From assembly GCA_024233865.1 (NCBI GenBank), contig JACKPA010000018.1:82522-146521 (forward strand): a stretch of DNA of 64,000 bases. The letters are read 5' to 3'. Origin of the DNA: Leptospiraceae bacterium. GTDB taxonomy: Bacteria > Spirochaetota > Leptospiria > Leptospirales > Leptospiraceae. The position numbers and the translations under genes are program-made. The notes under the pieces were generated by a model. That model was not told where the DNA came from. It worked only from the letters and a program-made list of their open reading frames with translations, and ran no database searches. Below, piece by piece: positions 50,345 to 59,316 of this stretch. How positions within the stretch are numbered: the stretch's first letter is position 1; the number at the start of each line of letters is the position of its first letter.

Positions 50345-50946
50345 ATATGATAGTATTTACACCCATTTTTGAAAGTGATTTAAAAGAGAAACCTTCTATT
50401 CCCAAATATGACGGAATTCAAATGAGTTTGGATGAATTTCTTACCTCAGAATTCGAAGACCCAGGTTTTAAATATGAATGGAATAATGGATTGCTCGAGG
50501 CAGAAGAAAAATTGAAATTTAGCGAACAAAGAATTGTTTTAATTTTACAGAGAACTTTTAATAAAACATCTGCTTATCAAAAAGGAGATGGATTGCCTGT
50601 AGAAGTAGAGTGTTATTTGCCAAAAGTTCAATCTGTTAGGAAACCAGACCTATGTTATCTAAGTTCTTTTCAAATTCAAAATTGTGAAGATAAAGCCGTA
50701 AATCAAGTTCCATCTTTTATAATTGAAATTATTTCCAAAACGAATACTGCTTTCGAGGTTGAAAAGAAAAATAAAGAGTATTTCGATGCTGGTGTAAAAG
50801 TTGTTTGGAATATATTTCCAGAGCAAAAAATGGTGAAAGTTTATACTTCAATCAAATCAGTTCAAATTTGTACTGACAATGATATTTGTAATGCGGGAGA
50901 TGTTATTCCGGATTTTCAAATTAGGGTTAATGAGATTTTTAAGTAA
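50341..50946 (+). CDS. Uma2-family PD-(D/E)XK endonuclease-like protein
   Basis: A 201-residue protein of the Uma2/DUF820 type: MSLDEFL near residue 28, KYEWNNG near 45, RKPDLCYLSS near 100 (catalytic Asp), PSFIIEIISKTN near 124 (catalytic Glu) and KEYFDAGVKVVWNI near 142 with Lys. These keep the layout of a PD-(D/E)XK nuclease, but members have no proven role; they occur in large numbers in bacteria with many repeats and are thought to be selfish or defence-linked. It overlaps holB by four bases (ATGA). A small hairpin follows the stop, ending the plus-strand unit against the convergent ABC gene. Confidence 0.85.
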   Translation: MNMIVFTPIFESDLKEKPSIPKYDGIQMSLDEFLTSEFEDPGFKYEWNNGLLEAEEKLKFSEQRIVLILQRTFNKTSAYQKGDGLPVEVECYLPKVQSVRKPDLCYLSSFQIQNCEDKAVNQVPSFIIEIISKTNTAFEVEKKNKEYFDAGVKVVWNIFPEQKMVKVYTSIKSVQICTDNDICNAGDVIPDFQIRVNEIFK

Positions 50947-50963
50947 TAAATTTCCTCTACATA

Positions 50964-50983
50964 GAATAGTAGCGCGACTATTC
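50964..50983. terminator. Hairpin between convergent Uma2 and mlaF-type genes
   Basis: GAATAGT and ACTATTC pair around AGCGCG, followed on the plus strand by CTTATTC. A short, rather weak bidirectional terminator candidate in the 49-bp gap between two convergent stops. Confidence 0.45.
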
Positions 50984-50995
50984 CTTATTCAAATG

Positions 50996-51781
50996 TCATT
51001 TTTTCTTTTTTGAATGGTCTAAAATCATTGGACCATGAGTTCTTCCATTGATAAATTGTTGAACAACTTGGTTGGATGTGTTTTTAATGTCGGTTACTGT
51101 TCCGCAAAAAATGATTTCGCCTTCATAAATAAAGCTAATTCTATCCGCAATCATATAGGCACTTTCCATATCGTGGGTGACAACAATAGAGGTCACTCCT
51201 AATTCCTTTTTTAACCTGAGGATCAATTCATTAAAAACGTTCGACATTACCGGATCAAGACCAGACGTTGGCTCATCGTAGAGTAAAATTTCAGGATTGG
51301 TGGTTAACGCCCTTGCGATACCAGCTCTTTTTTTCATCCCACCACTGATATCAGCAGGAAAATTATCCTTTGCCGGTAAAAGGTCAAGCCAGCCAAGCTT
51401 TTCCGTAACAATTCTGTCCAACTCTTTCCCTTTGGCAAGCTTATGCTCTCGCAAAGGAAGTGCTACGTTTTCATAAACAGTCAGCCAATTGATAAGAGCC
51501 CCGGATTGAAACATTACACCCATTCTTCCTCTTAGCTGTTTTTTGATTTTTTCTTTTGAATGAGAGATAGATTGACCGTTTATCAAACAATCTCCAATGT
51601 CCGGAACAACAAGACCGGTTATATGTTTCAAAGAAACGGATTTCCCCGTACCGGAAGGACCTAACAAAACCATAGTCTCACCTTTTCTTACTGAAAAGTT
51701 GACTCCTCTCAAAATTTTCCTGTGTCCAAAAGTTTTGTGAACATTTTTTAATTCTATTGCCGGAACTTGATTTTCACTCAT
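50996..51781 (-). CDS. ABC transporter ATP-binding protein, MlaF-type
   Basis: A 261-residue ATPase: Walker A GPSGTGKS at residues 41-48, signature ISGGMKKRAGIARAL near 147-161 and Walker B ILLYDEPTSGLDP near 169-181, with the MlaF-typical 'GGM(K/R)KR' signature. MlaF powers phospholipid transport between outer and inner membrane together with permease MlaE and the MCE protein MlaD. Neither is in this window: the gene stands next to a chloride channel (13 bases upstream) and a convergent Uma2 gene. So it either works with distant partners or has another role. The tail ends in a lysine run. Confidence 0.9.
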   Translation of the reverse strand: MSENQVPAIELKNVHKTFGHRKILRGVNFSVRKGETMVLLGPSGTGKSVSLKHITGLVVPDIGDCLINGQSISHSKEKIKKQLRGRMGVMFQSGALINWLTVYENVALPLREHKLAKGKELDRIVTEKLGWLDLLPAKDNFPADISGGMKKRAGIARALTTNPEILLYDEPTSGLDPVMSNVFNELILRLKKELGVTSIVVTHDMESAYMIADRISFIYEGEIIFCGTVTDIKNTSNQVVQQFINGRTHGPMILDHSKKKK

Positions 51782-51793
51782 TGTACAACTCCA

Positions 51794-53590
51794 TTATTTT
51801 CGAGCGTCTCTATAATGACTGCTTAGCTTATAGTATTGCAAAATATCGGTAAATCTCACGTATCCAATAACAACATCATTTTCTATAACGGCAACCTTAT
51901 CCACATCCGAATCTAACATTATATTAAATACTTTGCCAACGGATTGCCCAAGGTGAATGGAGGGTACGGAGCTATCCAAAACGTCTTCCACAATAATTAA
52001 GTGATAAGACTCATCTTCGATAAGTGCTGTTTTACGAAGTGAGATGATACCGAGGTATTGTTTTTTTTCATTTACTACAACAAAATCACTTTCACCTATT
52101 TTGTAAGCATCTTTCTGCACGTCTTGTAAATGCTTATCGTTTGTGACAATGGCGTTACTCTTTAATTGAGAACGAATGGAATTTATTGTCAGAGAATCGA
52201 GGATTTCCGCTTTCATATCCCATTCATGAGCCGGGGATTTGAATCTATTTTCGTATTGTCCTTTGTAGATTGCGTATTTATGAGAAAGAATATAGGCTAT
52301 CATCGAAACTATTATCAGAGGAGGAAGCAAAACATAACTTCCTATCATCTCGCAAATCATTATCATTCCGGCAATGGGAGCTCTGGCAATTCCGGAATAA
52401 AATCCGCCCATTCCAACCAACATAAAGGAAGTGATATGAACGTCCACATTGATTAAAAAACCTTTGGCAAGGATTCCGACAAACCCGCCTAATGAGCCTC
52501 CTATAAACAAAGAAGGAATTAACAGACCTGCAGAACCTCCGGAACCAATTGTTAAAGAAGTTGTAATTCCTTTTAGAACTCCAAAACCCAAAAAAATCAA
52601 GGCGATCATCCAAACAGAGTCATTTTGTAAAAAACTGGCTTCGTTGTTTAACAAACTTTGTAAAAATCCGCCGCCCTGTCCAACAACATCTGGTAAAAAA
52701 AAGCCAATACACCCTACAATAAAACCTCCCAAAGCCGGTTTTAAAACGGGATGAATTTTAAGGCTTGCTGAGACTTCTTTCACTTTATTGAAAAGTAAAA
52801 TAAAGATTTTTCCAGACAAAAAGCACAAAAACCCAAGAAATACGTAAAACAAAAATTCCGATAGGTTTACATCGGGACTGACTTTGATGTGAAATACTGC
52901 ACCGCCTCCGGTAAAATATGTATATAACAGATAAGCTGTAACAGAAGAGATAAAACAGGGAATAACAGCGTCACTTTCCATATCATCCGTATACATCATT
53001 TCAACGGCAGTCAGGGCACCTCCAAGGGGTGCTCGAAAAATAGCACCAAGCCCTCCAGCAGCTCCCGTTATTAGCAGGGTTCTTTTTGCTCTAGCACCTG
53101 CACCGACCAAAGTGGCAAATAAAGAGCCGATTGCTCCACCTATTTGAGCCATTGGTCCTTCTTTTCCACCACTCCCTCCGGTAGATAGAGTAGCAATGCT
53201 TGCCAGAATTTTAATAATGGGAACCTTATAATTAACCTCCCCGTCTTTATGATGAAAAGTGTTGATTACAAAATCAATTCCACCACCGGCAGATTCCTTG
53301 GAAAAATAATGAGTGAGAAAACCGGATAAAAGTCCACCTAATGCCGGTAAAAAGAAAAATACCCATCGTTTGTATTCATGATGACCGGTTGGAACAAAAT
53401 GAACTTCTCCAGCCGGAGGAGTTTGGTGTAATCCTATCAACGTCCCAAAAGTAAATAAATCTGCCCAGGCAAGCATATAAGAAAATAATACTGTTACCAA
53501 ACCGGTTATAATTCCGATTATAAAAGAATATAAATAGATGTATCTCGGACTTTTGATCGTAAAAAGTTGGTGTATATCGTTTTTATCCAT
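51794..53590 (-). CDS. ClC-family chloride channel/transporter with CBS domain pair
   Basis: A 598-residue polytopic protein. The ClC anion pathway motifs are GSGGKEGP near residues 138-145 (Glu gate) and GIFYSGIARAPI-like GFYSGIARAP near 397. About ten hydrophobic helices fill residues 15-450, and the last 130 residues form two CBS motifs (IRSQLKSNAIVTNDKHLQDV and SVPSIHLGQSVGKVFNIML). ClC proteins carry chloride or exchange it for protons; the gating Glu favours exchange activity, but this is not decisive. The ATG has TTCTATTGGAT before it with no clear ribosome binding site. It precedes the ABC gene by 13 bases and is probably co-transcribed. Confidence 0.92.
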   Translation of the reverse strand: MDKNDIHQLFTIKSPRYIYLYSFIIGIITGLVTVLFSYMLAWADLFTFGTLIGLHQTPPAGEVHFVPTGHHEYKRWVFFFLPALGGLLSGFLTHYFSKESAGGGIDFVINTFHHKDGEVNYKVPIIKILASIATLSTGGSGGKEGPMAQIGGAIGSLFATLVGAGARAKRTLLITGAAGGLGAIFRAPLGGALTAVEMMYTDDMESDAVIPCFISSVTAYLLYTYFTGGGAVFHIKVSPDVNLSEFLFYVFLGFLCFLSGKIFILLFNKVKEVSASLKIHPVLKPALGGFIVGCIGFFLPDVVGQGGGFLQSLLNNEASFLQNDSVWMIALIFLGFGVLKGITTSLTIGSGGSAGLLIPSLFIGGSLGGFVGILAKGFLINVDVHITSFMLVGMGGFYSGIARAPIAGMIMICEMIGSYVLLPPLIIVSMIAYILSHKYAIYKGQYENRFKSPAHEWDMKAEILDSLTINSIRSQLKSNAIVTNDKHLQDVQKDAYKIGESDFVVVNEKKQYLGIISLRKTALIEDESYHLIIVEDVLDSSVPSIHLGQSVGKVFNIMLDSDVDKVAVIENDVVIGYVRFTDILQYYKLSSHYRDARK

Positions 53591-53772
53591 TCTATACTAT
53601 GATTAGAGTGACTTTCGTGATTAAGATGATTAGATTCATTTGATTTTAAAGGATTTTCTACAATTTCATATCTACAAACCACTCCGCTTTGTGTATATTG
53701 TTTTTTTATTTGTTGGAGAGAAAGTAGAGAAGCTTGGAATGTCTACAAAAAAATATTCCAAATTAGAGGAAA

Positions 53773-54642
53773 TCACTCTATGTTATAGTTAACATGCAGT
53801 TGTATATCTTTGTATGAAGAAAGTTCATCTAATAAAGTTCTCCAGATTAAATCTACTATATGTCTCAAATTATGTGGTTCAGCCAAATGCCTTAAACTTA
53901 AAATTATTGCTCCATTTTTAAATTCTACATATACAACGGGGGTAAGTTTTTTATAACGAATAGCATGGAGTTCTTCCGACAATACAATTCTTGTGTCGGA
54001 TTCAGAGATTTTTTCAATACATGATGTTGCAATATCTTCGATAATAGAAATTGCCTTTTTCCAATTGCTATCTAAAGTTAATGGGATTTTAATTTCATTC
54101 CAATTAAAAGCAAATTCTTTACTTGCATTTGCAAGAGGGTGGACGAGCAAAATAGAATTAGGAACATGCAGGATTTTTCCTGTGCTTTGCCCACCAAATT
54201 TCGGACTAATTTCGATTAGAGAGAAATCAAATAACCGAATTCCAATTACATCTCCACTTACATGGTTTATGGTGATCCGATTTCCAATCTCAAAAGGTTT
54301 TCGAATTACGATATAAAACCATCCTGCAATATTTAACAATGCTTCTTTGAATACAATTAAAACACCGGCACCAAAAATTCCCAAAAAAGTAGCAAGTAAT
54401 CGTAAAGAAGGCAGCCATATAGGAAATAAAAAAATAAATAAGATTAAAATTGCGAAATAGGCACTGTTCACTCTCCATAGCTTTTTGGAAACATAACTCT
54501 TTAATTGTTTGTTGGCAAACTTTAGTACAAACAAACGTAAAGTTAAAATCGACAAAATTATAATACCGGAAGAGAAAATTCGTTTGATTGTAGTCGTATC
54601 GTATTCTAAAATATGTTTAAATAATTCTTGAAGATTCTCCAT
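53773..54642 (-). CDS. MscS-like mechanosensitive channel
   Basis: A 289-residue membrane protein with three hydrophobic helices near residues 20-40, 60-78 and 82-115. The third contains the pore-like FLGIFGAGVLIVFKEALLNIAGW, followed by the beta domain signature of MscS with PFEIGNRI and VSGDVIGIRLFDFSLIE near 125-145. It opens under membrane tension to release solutes. The Gly/Ala packing pattern is partly kept. Upstream ClC and this gene face the same way, separated by 182 bp with no gene. A potential role in osmotic control fits the neighbouring ion channel. Confidence 0.88.
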   Translation of the reverse strand: MENLQELFKHILEYDTTTIKRIFSSGIIILSILTLRLFVLKFANKQLKSYVSKKLWRVNSAYFAILILFIFLFPIWLPSLRLLATFLGIFGAGVLIVFKEALLNIAGWFYIVIRKPFEIGNRITINHVSGDVIGIRLFDFSLIEISPKFGGQSTGKILHVPNSILLVHPLANASKEFAFNWNEIKIPLTLDSNWKKAISIIEDIATSCIEKISESDTRIVLSEELHAIRYKKLTPVVYVEFKNGAIILSLRHLAEPHNLRHIVDLIWRTLLDELSSYKDIQLHVNYNIE

Positions 54643-54841
54643 AAACTTCCTATTTTTTAACCATGAAAAATTTTTTTTATTGTTAAAGTAATATTAAAAA
54701 CTATTCGATCCAATAGACAAGTCTAATAAAATAGATAGGCGAAATAGAAAAAAGAATGATTTTGAAAATGTATTTGGAAAATGGAATGGATGATAAGATT
54801 GTTTTTTTTCTTGATTTTGCCTAAAAGAGGAAATAAAGAAA

Positions 54842-55768
54842 ATGAAAAAGTCCCAAACATACAAAGAGAAAACACTATGTTTCCTTATGCTAATATCTTT
54901 TTGCCCCCTTTTCGCAACTCCCTTTTCAGATAGTGACGCGTCTTGGAACAATGTTCTTAAAAATAATTTTCCATCTGATTATTTAGCTTCTTTAAACAAA
55001 GATTATTTACGAAAATATACAAAAGTAGTTATTAAAGAAAAAAACAGCCAAAGTCTACAAACCTTCACAAACAGCATCGGAATAGAATTTATATTGATTC
55101 CAGCCGGTGAATTTAATATGGGGTGTAATTATAACGATTTTTACTGTGATATTGATGAGATACCAAGACACAGGGTGCGAATTATTAAACCTTTTTATAT
55201 GTCAAAGTACGAAGTGACACAAAAGCAATGGGTTAAAATTATGGGCTATAATCCGAGTTATTTCCAAGGTGAAAACCATCCGGTGGAAAGAATAAGCTGG
55301 GATGAAGCCAAGGCTTTTATAAAAAAATTGAATAAAAAAGAGCATAGAAAAAATTACCGACTACCAACCGAAGCAGAATGGGAATATGCTGCAAGAGGTT
55401 CCAAAGATGATTCCAAAGGTATTCCTACAAAATATTACTGGGGAAACAAAATAAACAAACGCTACGCTTGGTACTGGAATAATTCAAACAAAAGCACTCA
55501 TGTTGTGGGACAGAAATACCCAAACGGATTTGGTTTGTATGATATGTCTGGAAATGTATGGGAATGGTGCGAAGATTCTTATGACGAATCTTATTATCTT
55601 ACAAGTCCAAAAAATAATCCGATAAATAAAAAATTTCAGAATTACAAAGTTATACGAGGTGGTTCTTGGTTCAATCAATCCAAATATTTACGTACATCCA
55701 ATCGTGTAAAAATTAGCTCTAATTTGAGAATAAGCGACGATGGAATGCGTTTGGTTTTTTCACCTTGA
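54842..55768 (+). CDS. Exported formylglycine-generating-enzyme-like (SUMF1) protein
   Basis: A 308-residue protein with a signal peptide (about residues 1-26, ending LFATP) followed by an FGE-sulfatase/SUMF1 domain: FILIPAGEFNMGC near 80-92, MSKYEVTQKQW near 120, NHPVERISWDEA near 143, RLPTEAEWEYAARG near 173-186, GLYDMSGNVWEWCEDSY near 228-244 and RGGSW near 275. Only a few members oxidise sulfatase Cys; many such exported proteins have unknown sugar- or protein-binding roles. It ends in the TTGA overlap with the methyltransferase gene, so both are translated together. No sulfatase is in the window. Confidence 0.9.
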   Translation: MKKSQTYKEKTLCFLMLISFCPLFATPFSDSDASWNNVLKNNFPSDYLASLNKDYLRKYTKVVIKEKNSQSLQTFTNSIGIEFILIPAGEFNMGCNYNDFYCDIDEIPRHRVRIIKPFYMSKYEVTQKQWVKIMGYNPSYFQGENHPVERISWDEAKAFIKKLNKKEHRKNYRLPTEAEWEYAARGSKDDSKGIPTKYYWGNKINKRYAWYWNNSNKSTHVVGQKYPNGFGLYDMSGNVWEWCEDSYDESYYLTSPKNNPINKKFQNYKVIRGGSWFNQSKYLRTSNRVKISSNLRISDDGMRLVFSP

Positions 55769-56892
55769 CAAACCAATTTTATGCTACGGTTGCTCGCGGT
55801 TTGGAGCCTATGGCAGCCAAAGAATTGGAAAGTTTAGGTGCAAAAAATATTAGAGAAGATTTTACCGGTATTCATTTTACTGGTAATTTGGAATTGCTTT
55901 ACCGAGTGAATCTTTGGACAAGGATCATTTTTAGAGTTTTGGTACAAATTCGGGAATTTCGATGTAGCAGTGCAAAAATGCTCTACCAAGAAGTGCAAAA
56001 AACCGATTGGTCAGAGTATCTTACTCCCAAACAAACTTTAGCAGTAAATTGCACCGGCACTAATTCTCAATTGAACAACACCCATTATACGGCATTGCAA
56101 GTTAAAAATGCGATAGTAGATCAACAACGTATAAAGTTTGGCAAACGCTCGGATGTAGACGCTGACAATCCCGATTTGATGCTCCATTTGCATGTTCATA
56201 AACACAAGGGAGTTCTTAGTCTGGATAGTTCTGCTTCTAGTTTACACAGGCGAGGTTATCGACCAGCTATGGGTAAGGCACCTCTAAAAGAAACTTTGGC
56301 TGCTGCTATCCTGGATATGGTAGAATATACTCCGGAAGTAACATTTCTTGATCCTTTATGTGGTTCGGGAACATTGCCTTTGGAAGCAGGATTAAAAGCT
56401 CTAAATATTGCTCCCGGTTTGTATAGAGAAAAATTCGGGTTTATGAGTTGGCAAAATTTTGATCCGCCTTTATGGGATAGGTTGGTAAAAGAAGCAAAAA
56501 GTCAAAAAAAGTCTGAGTTGATAGCGCCTATTTTGGGCAGTGATCGGGACGAGGAAGTGATTCGATTGGCACAAATTAATGCAGGCAATTGCGGATTGGA
56601 GCAAATGATCAAATTTGCCAAAAAAGAAATTGAATCATTGGAAGCCCCGGCTGATACCGGAATTCTTGTCTGTAACCCTCCATACGGACAGCGTATGGGT
56701 GAGGAAACAGAATTAGGTGATTTTTATAAATTGTTGGGAGATATTTTTAAGCAACGCTTTAAAGGTTGGACTGCTTATATTTTAACGGGTAATAAAGAAC
56801 TCGCAAAGAGAATCGGGCTACGTGCTACCAAAAGAATTCCTGTCTTAAATGGTTCAATCCCTTGCACTTTGTTAAAATATGAATTGTATTAG
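55765..56892 (+). CDS. THUMP-domain 23S rRNA/tRNA guanine-N2 methyltransferase-like protein
   Basis: A 375-residue protein of the RlmL/YpsC-type: an N-terminal THUMP domain (about residues 45-160) for RNA binding, then a Rossmann methyltransferase with FLDPLCGSGTLPLEAG near 190-205, GSDRDEEVIRLAQINA near 255-270 and catalytic NPPYGQRMG near 305-313. N-P-P-Y favours N2-methylation of guanine. The N-terminus begins at a TTG overlapping the previous stop (TTGA), typical of coupled translation. The stop codon lies within the left end of the 144-bp MITE-like element, so the original 3' end was changed by its insertion. Confidence 0.9.
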   Translation: MTNQFYATVARGLEPMAAKELESLGAKNIREDFTGIHFTGNLELLYRVNLWTRIIFRVLVQIREFRCSSAKMLYQEVQKTDWSEYLTPKQTLAVNCTGTNSQLNNTHYTALQVKNAIVDQQRIKFGKRSDVDADNPDLMLHLHVHKHKGVLSLDSSASSLHRRGYRPAMGKAPLKETLAAAILDMVEYTPEVTFLDPLCGSGTLPLEAGLKALNIAPGLYREKFGFMSWQNFDPPLWDRLVKEAKSQKKSELIAPILGSDRDEEVIRLAQINAGNCGLEQMIKFAKKEIESLEAPADTGILVCNPPYGQRMGEETELGDFYKLLGDIFKQRFKGWTAYILTGNKELAKRIGLRATKRIPVLNGSIPCTLLKYELY

Positions 56893-57032
56893 CGTGAGTT
56901 TCTTATAAGAAAAATTGCAAGTTTTTTAAGGGCAATCACTTACGAAAGACAAGTTGTAGGGGTAAACCGAGTAAACCCCTGTGTTTACCCCTTAATTATA
57001 AATAAAAGCACCTTAAGTGAAACTCACGTTAA
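56889..57032. repeat. MITE-like element, about 144 bp, copy 2
   Basis: Ends pair over 14 bases (TTAGCGTGAGTTTC and GAAACTCACGTTAA, one mismatch). The interior matches copy 1 at 28875-29037 along most of its length, but lacks about 14 bases of the inner hairpin, so it is shorter. It sits between two convergent genes; its left end supplies the stop codon of the methyltransferase. No ORF. Confidence 0.85.
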
Positions 57033-57046
57033 ATAAATAAAGCAAA

Positions 57047-57406
57047 TCATCTGGTTAAGAATTTGTACAAAATCAAAGCCGGAATGGCCCCAACCAAAAT
57101 CGGAAGGATAAGCTCTATCTCAAAAATATTTTTCCCTCGCCATTCCGCATAGGTCAGAACCGATTTAAATACTCCATAAGCAAATGTTATACCAATAATT
57201 ACTCGAAACCACCCCCTTTCTTTCGTATCCCCCATAAAAAATGCACCTAATCCTCCTCCAATAAGAGCTATCATAACACCAACACTTTCCGGGAGCCTCA
57301 CTTCACCGGCATTGCCAGCCACAATAAGAGCTGTAGAGCCGGATGAAATTATCAAAAGCAAAAAAGCATACAATTTTTTATTAGGGATTTTTTCATTTTT
57401 ACTCAT
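57047..57406 (-). CDS. Small polytopic membrane protein, unknown
   Basis: A 119-residue protein with four hydrophobic helices (about residues 11-30, 41-58, 66-84 and 97-115). A Gly-rich turn GGGLGAFFMGD lies after helix two. I recognise no family. ATG has GGAGAAT before it, and the gene lies 11 bases after the ankyrin gene, so it is the second gene of that minus-strand unit. It may anchor or serve the exported ankyrin protein, which is inference from position. Confidence 0.75.
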   Translation of the reverse strand: MSKNEKIPNKKLYAFLLLIISSGSTALIVAGNAGEVRLPESVGVMIALIGGGLGAFFMGDTKERGWFRVIIGITFAYGVFKSVLTYAEWRGKNIFEIELILPILVGAIPALILYKFLTR

Positions 57407-57417
57407 ATTCTCCTTTT

Positions 57418-58359
57418 TCAGCGATATTTGTTTATGATTCGAATAATTTCATAATTTTTATTTTTATGAGCCAACGCTAAAGCGGAATATCCAAAATCAT
57501 CTTTGATATAAGGATTAGCATTAGCTTTCATCAATATTTTAACAATTTTTTTGTTTCCATGGATCGATGCCCACATTAAAGCATCCCGGCCGTCATTATC
57601 TCTATAATTAAGGTGTGAACCTTTTTTGATAAGATACTTAACAAGCCTGCTGGATTTATTATTAATTGCATACATCAAAGGTGTCAAACCATCACTATCT
57701 TTTGCATTAATATTTGCCCCATAATCCAATAAAAGTTTGGTCATTTTTCCTTGTTTGTTATTAATGGCAAACATAAGAGGAGTTAAACCTTCATTTTCTT
57801 GGGCATTTATATAAGCTCCATTTTCAAGTAGCATTTCAGCAATAGGATAATTTCCGGACATCGCAGCCCACATAAGAGGAGAAAGCTTTTCATTATCACC
57901 GGCATTAATATTTGCTCCAGCCTTGATAAGCATTTTTACAATTTCATATCTGCCATAATTAATCGAATGGATAATAGGTGTTGAACCATCATCATCTTTA
58001 ACATTAACGTTGGCTCCATATTCGATAAGCAATTTTGCTACTTGTGCGTGATTATTGTAAGTTGCCCATATCAGAGCCGTTGCCCCATTAGAGTCTTTTG
58101 CATTTACGTTAGCTCCATACTGGTGTAATAGCTGCAATATATCTACATTTCCAAGCATTGACGCTATCATTAAAGCGGTCATACCGTCTGCATCTTTGGT
58201 ATTAGGGTCAACCCCTTTATCAAGGTACTCTTTCAGTATTTTTACATTTCCCGAACCGGCAGAATGAAGCACAATTAAATCGTCATTCTTTGGTTGGCTA
58301 TACAAAAGTCCTAAAAATTGGACAAACAAGAAAAAAAAACTTACACATAAAATTCTCAT
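57418..58359 (-). CDS. Exported ankyrin-repeat protein
   Basis: A 313-residue protein with a signal peptide (MRILCVSFFFLFVQFLGLLYSQ, cleavage near residue 22) and then eight consecutive ankyrin repeats of 33 residues from about residue 30 to 305. Typical repeat elements are DGMTALMIASMLGNVDILQLL, with GANVNAKD or GANINAKD linkers. Ankyrin arrays bind other proteins; with a signal peptide it acts in the periplasm or outside. It is followed after 11 bases by a small membrane protein on the same strand. The 195 bp before it hold no gene and separate it from the divergent PPK2 pair. Confidence 0.9.
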   Translation of the reverse strand: MRILCVSFFFLFVQFLGLLYSQPKNDDLIVLHSAGSGNVKILKEYLDKGVDPNTKDADGMTALMIASMLGNVDILQLLHQYGANVNAKDSNGATALIWATYNNHAQVAKLLIEYGANVNVKDDDGSTPIIHSINYGRYEIVKMLIKAGANINAGDNEKLSPLMWAAMSGNYPIAEMLLENGAYINAQENEGLTPLMFAINNKQGKMTKLLLDYGANINAKDSDGLTPLMYAINNKSSRLVKYLIKKGSHLNYRDNDGRDALMWASIHGNKKIVKILMKANANPYIKDDFGYSALALAHKNKNYEIIRIINKYR

Positions 58360-58554
58360 TTCAAACTCACTTTTTTAGACTTATTTATTTCACTTTGGCT
58401 ACTCGTTTGGATACCCAAACAACCACTTTACTTAACAACTAAAACAAATTTTTATTCCAAATAAAGCAATAAAAAAAATAAAAAATTAATTATTGTTTAC
58501 AATTATCAAGGCTCTATATTACTTTTGGGATTAGTTTCATTTGAGTTAAGGGTT

Positions 58555-59316
58555 ATGATAAAGTTAAAAGAATATGAGGTTTCTCCCTCCACGGATAAAA
58601 ACGATGCGGACGAAGCGATAAAAGACTTACAAGAAAGATTGTTTATCGCTTTTAGAAAACTTTACCAACAAAAATATTCTGCCATAGTTTTAATTGAAGG
58701 TTGGGCAGGTGCCGGTAAAGGAGATTTGATTCAAAATATTACCATGAGGCTCGATCCGCGAAAAATTAGGGTTTTTTCTTATGTAAACGATGATTATGCT
58801 TATGATGGTTATCATTTTTTAAAAAAGTTTTGGAACCGCCTTCCCGGATACGGAGAATCGGTTATTTTTAATGGTTCTTGGTATGGAAGAGTATGTTACG
58901 AGTCTTTTAATAAAAAAATCGACCATGTAGAATATAATAGTTCATTTCGCTCTATCTTGAATTTGGAAAGAAATTTGACAGATGATAAATACTTCATTTT
59001 CAAATATTTTCTCAATATTTCCAAGCAAGAGCAAAGCAAAATATTGCAAAAAGCAAAAAAATTCGGTCTTAAATGGATGGTATCAAAAGATGACAAAGTT
59101 CAATCCAAGTATTATAATAAGTACAAAGATTTAATAGAAATATATTTAAACCAAACCAATACTGAAGTTTGTCCATGGAGTATTGTTCCGGCTAAAAACA
59201 GAAATTATTCAAAAATTTTTGTTATGGAATCAATTATTCAAAGGCTAGAACAAGAACTTAAAATAGACACTAAAAAACTTTTGAATTTTATTAAGCGAGA
59301 GGAAACGGAATCTTGA
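58555..59316 (+). CDS. PPK2-family protein, N-terminal-half-like, lacking the catalytic Asp motif
   Basis: A 253-residue protein of the polyphosphate kinase 2 fold: Walker A EGWAGAGKGD near residues 42-51 and FNGSWYGR near 104-111, where active PPK2 has FDRSWYGR, so the Walker B Asp-Arg is replaced by Asn-Gly. Together with the next gene (247 residues) it equals one tandem two-domain PPK2 of about 500 residues, known as polyphosphate:AMP phosphotransferase, in which the first domain is usually inactive. ATG 58555 has AAGGGTT upstream; the TTG at 58525 gives an unsupported extension. Its stop overlaps the next start in TTGA. Confidence 0.82.
   Translation: MIKLKEYEVSPSTDKNDADEAIKDLQERLFIAFRKLYQQKYSAIVLIEGWAGAGKGDLIQNITMRLDPRKIRVFSYVNDDYAYDGYHFLKKFWNRLPGYGESVIFNGSWYGRVCYESFNKKIDHVEYNSSFRSILNLERNLTDDKYFIFKYFLNISKQEQSKILQKAKKFGLKWMVSKDDKVQSKYYNKYKDLIEIYLNQTNTEVCPWSIVPAKNRNYSKIFVMESIIQRLEQELKIDTKKLLNFIKREETES

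Noticed and set aside
5431..50946. Prophage or large genomic island
   Set aside because: Apart from the dead IS, the TA pair and small repeats there is no integrase, structural phage gene or conjugation gene; most genes are housekeeping or envelope genes of one style.
52166..52754. Open frames antisense to the ClC channel
   Set aside because: They mirror the conserved channel frame and give no recognisable domain.
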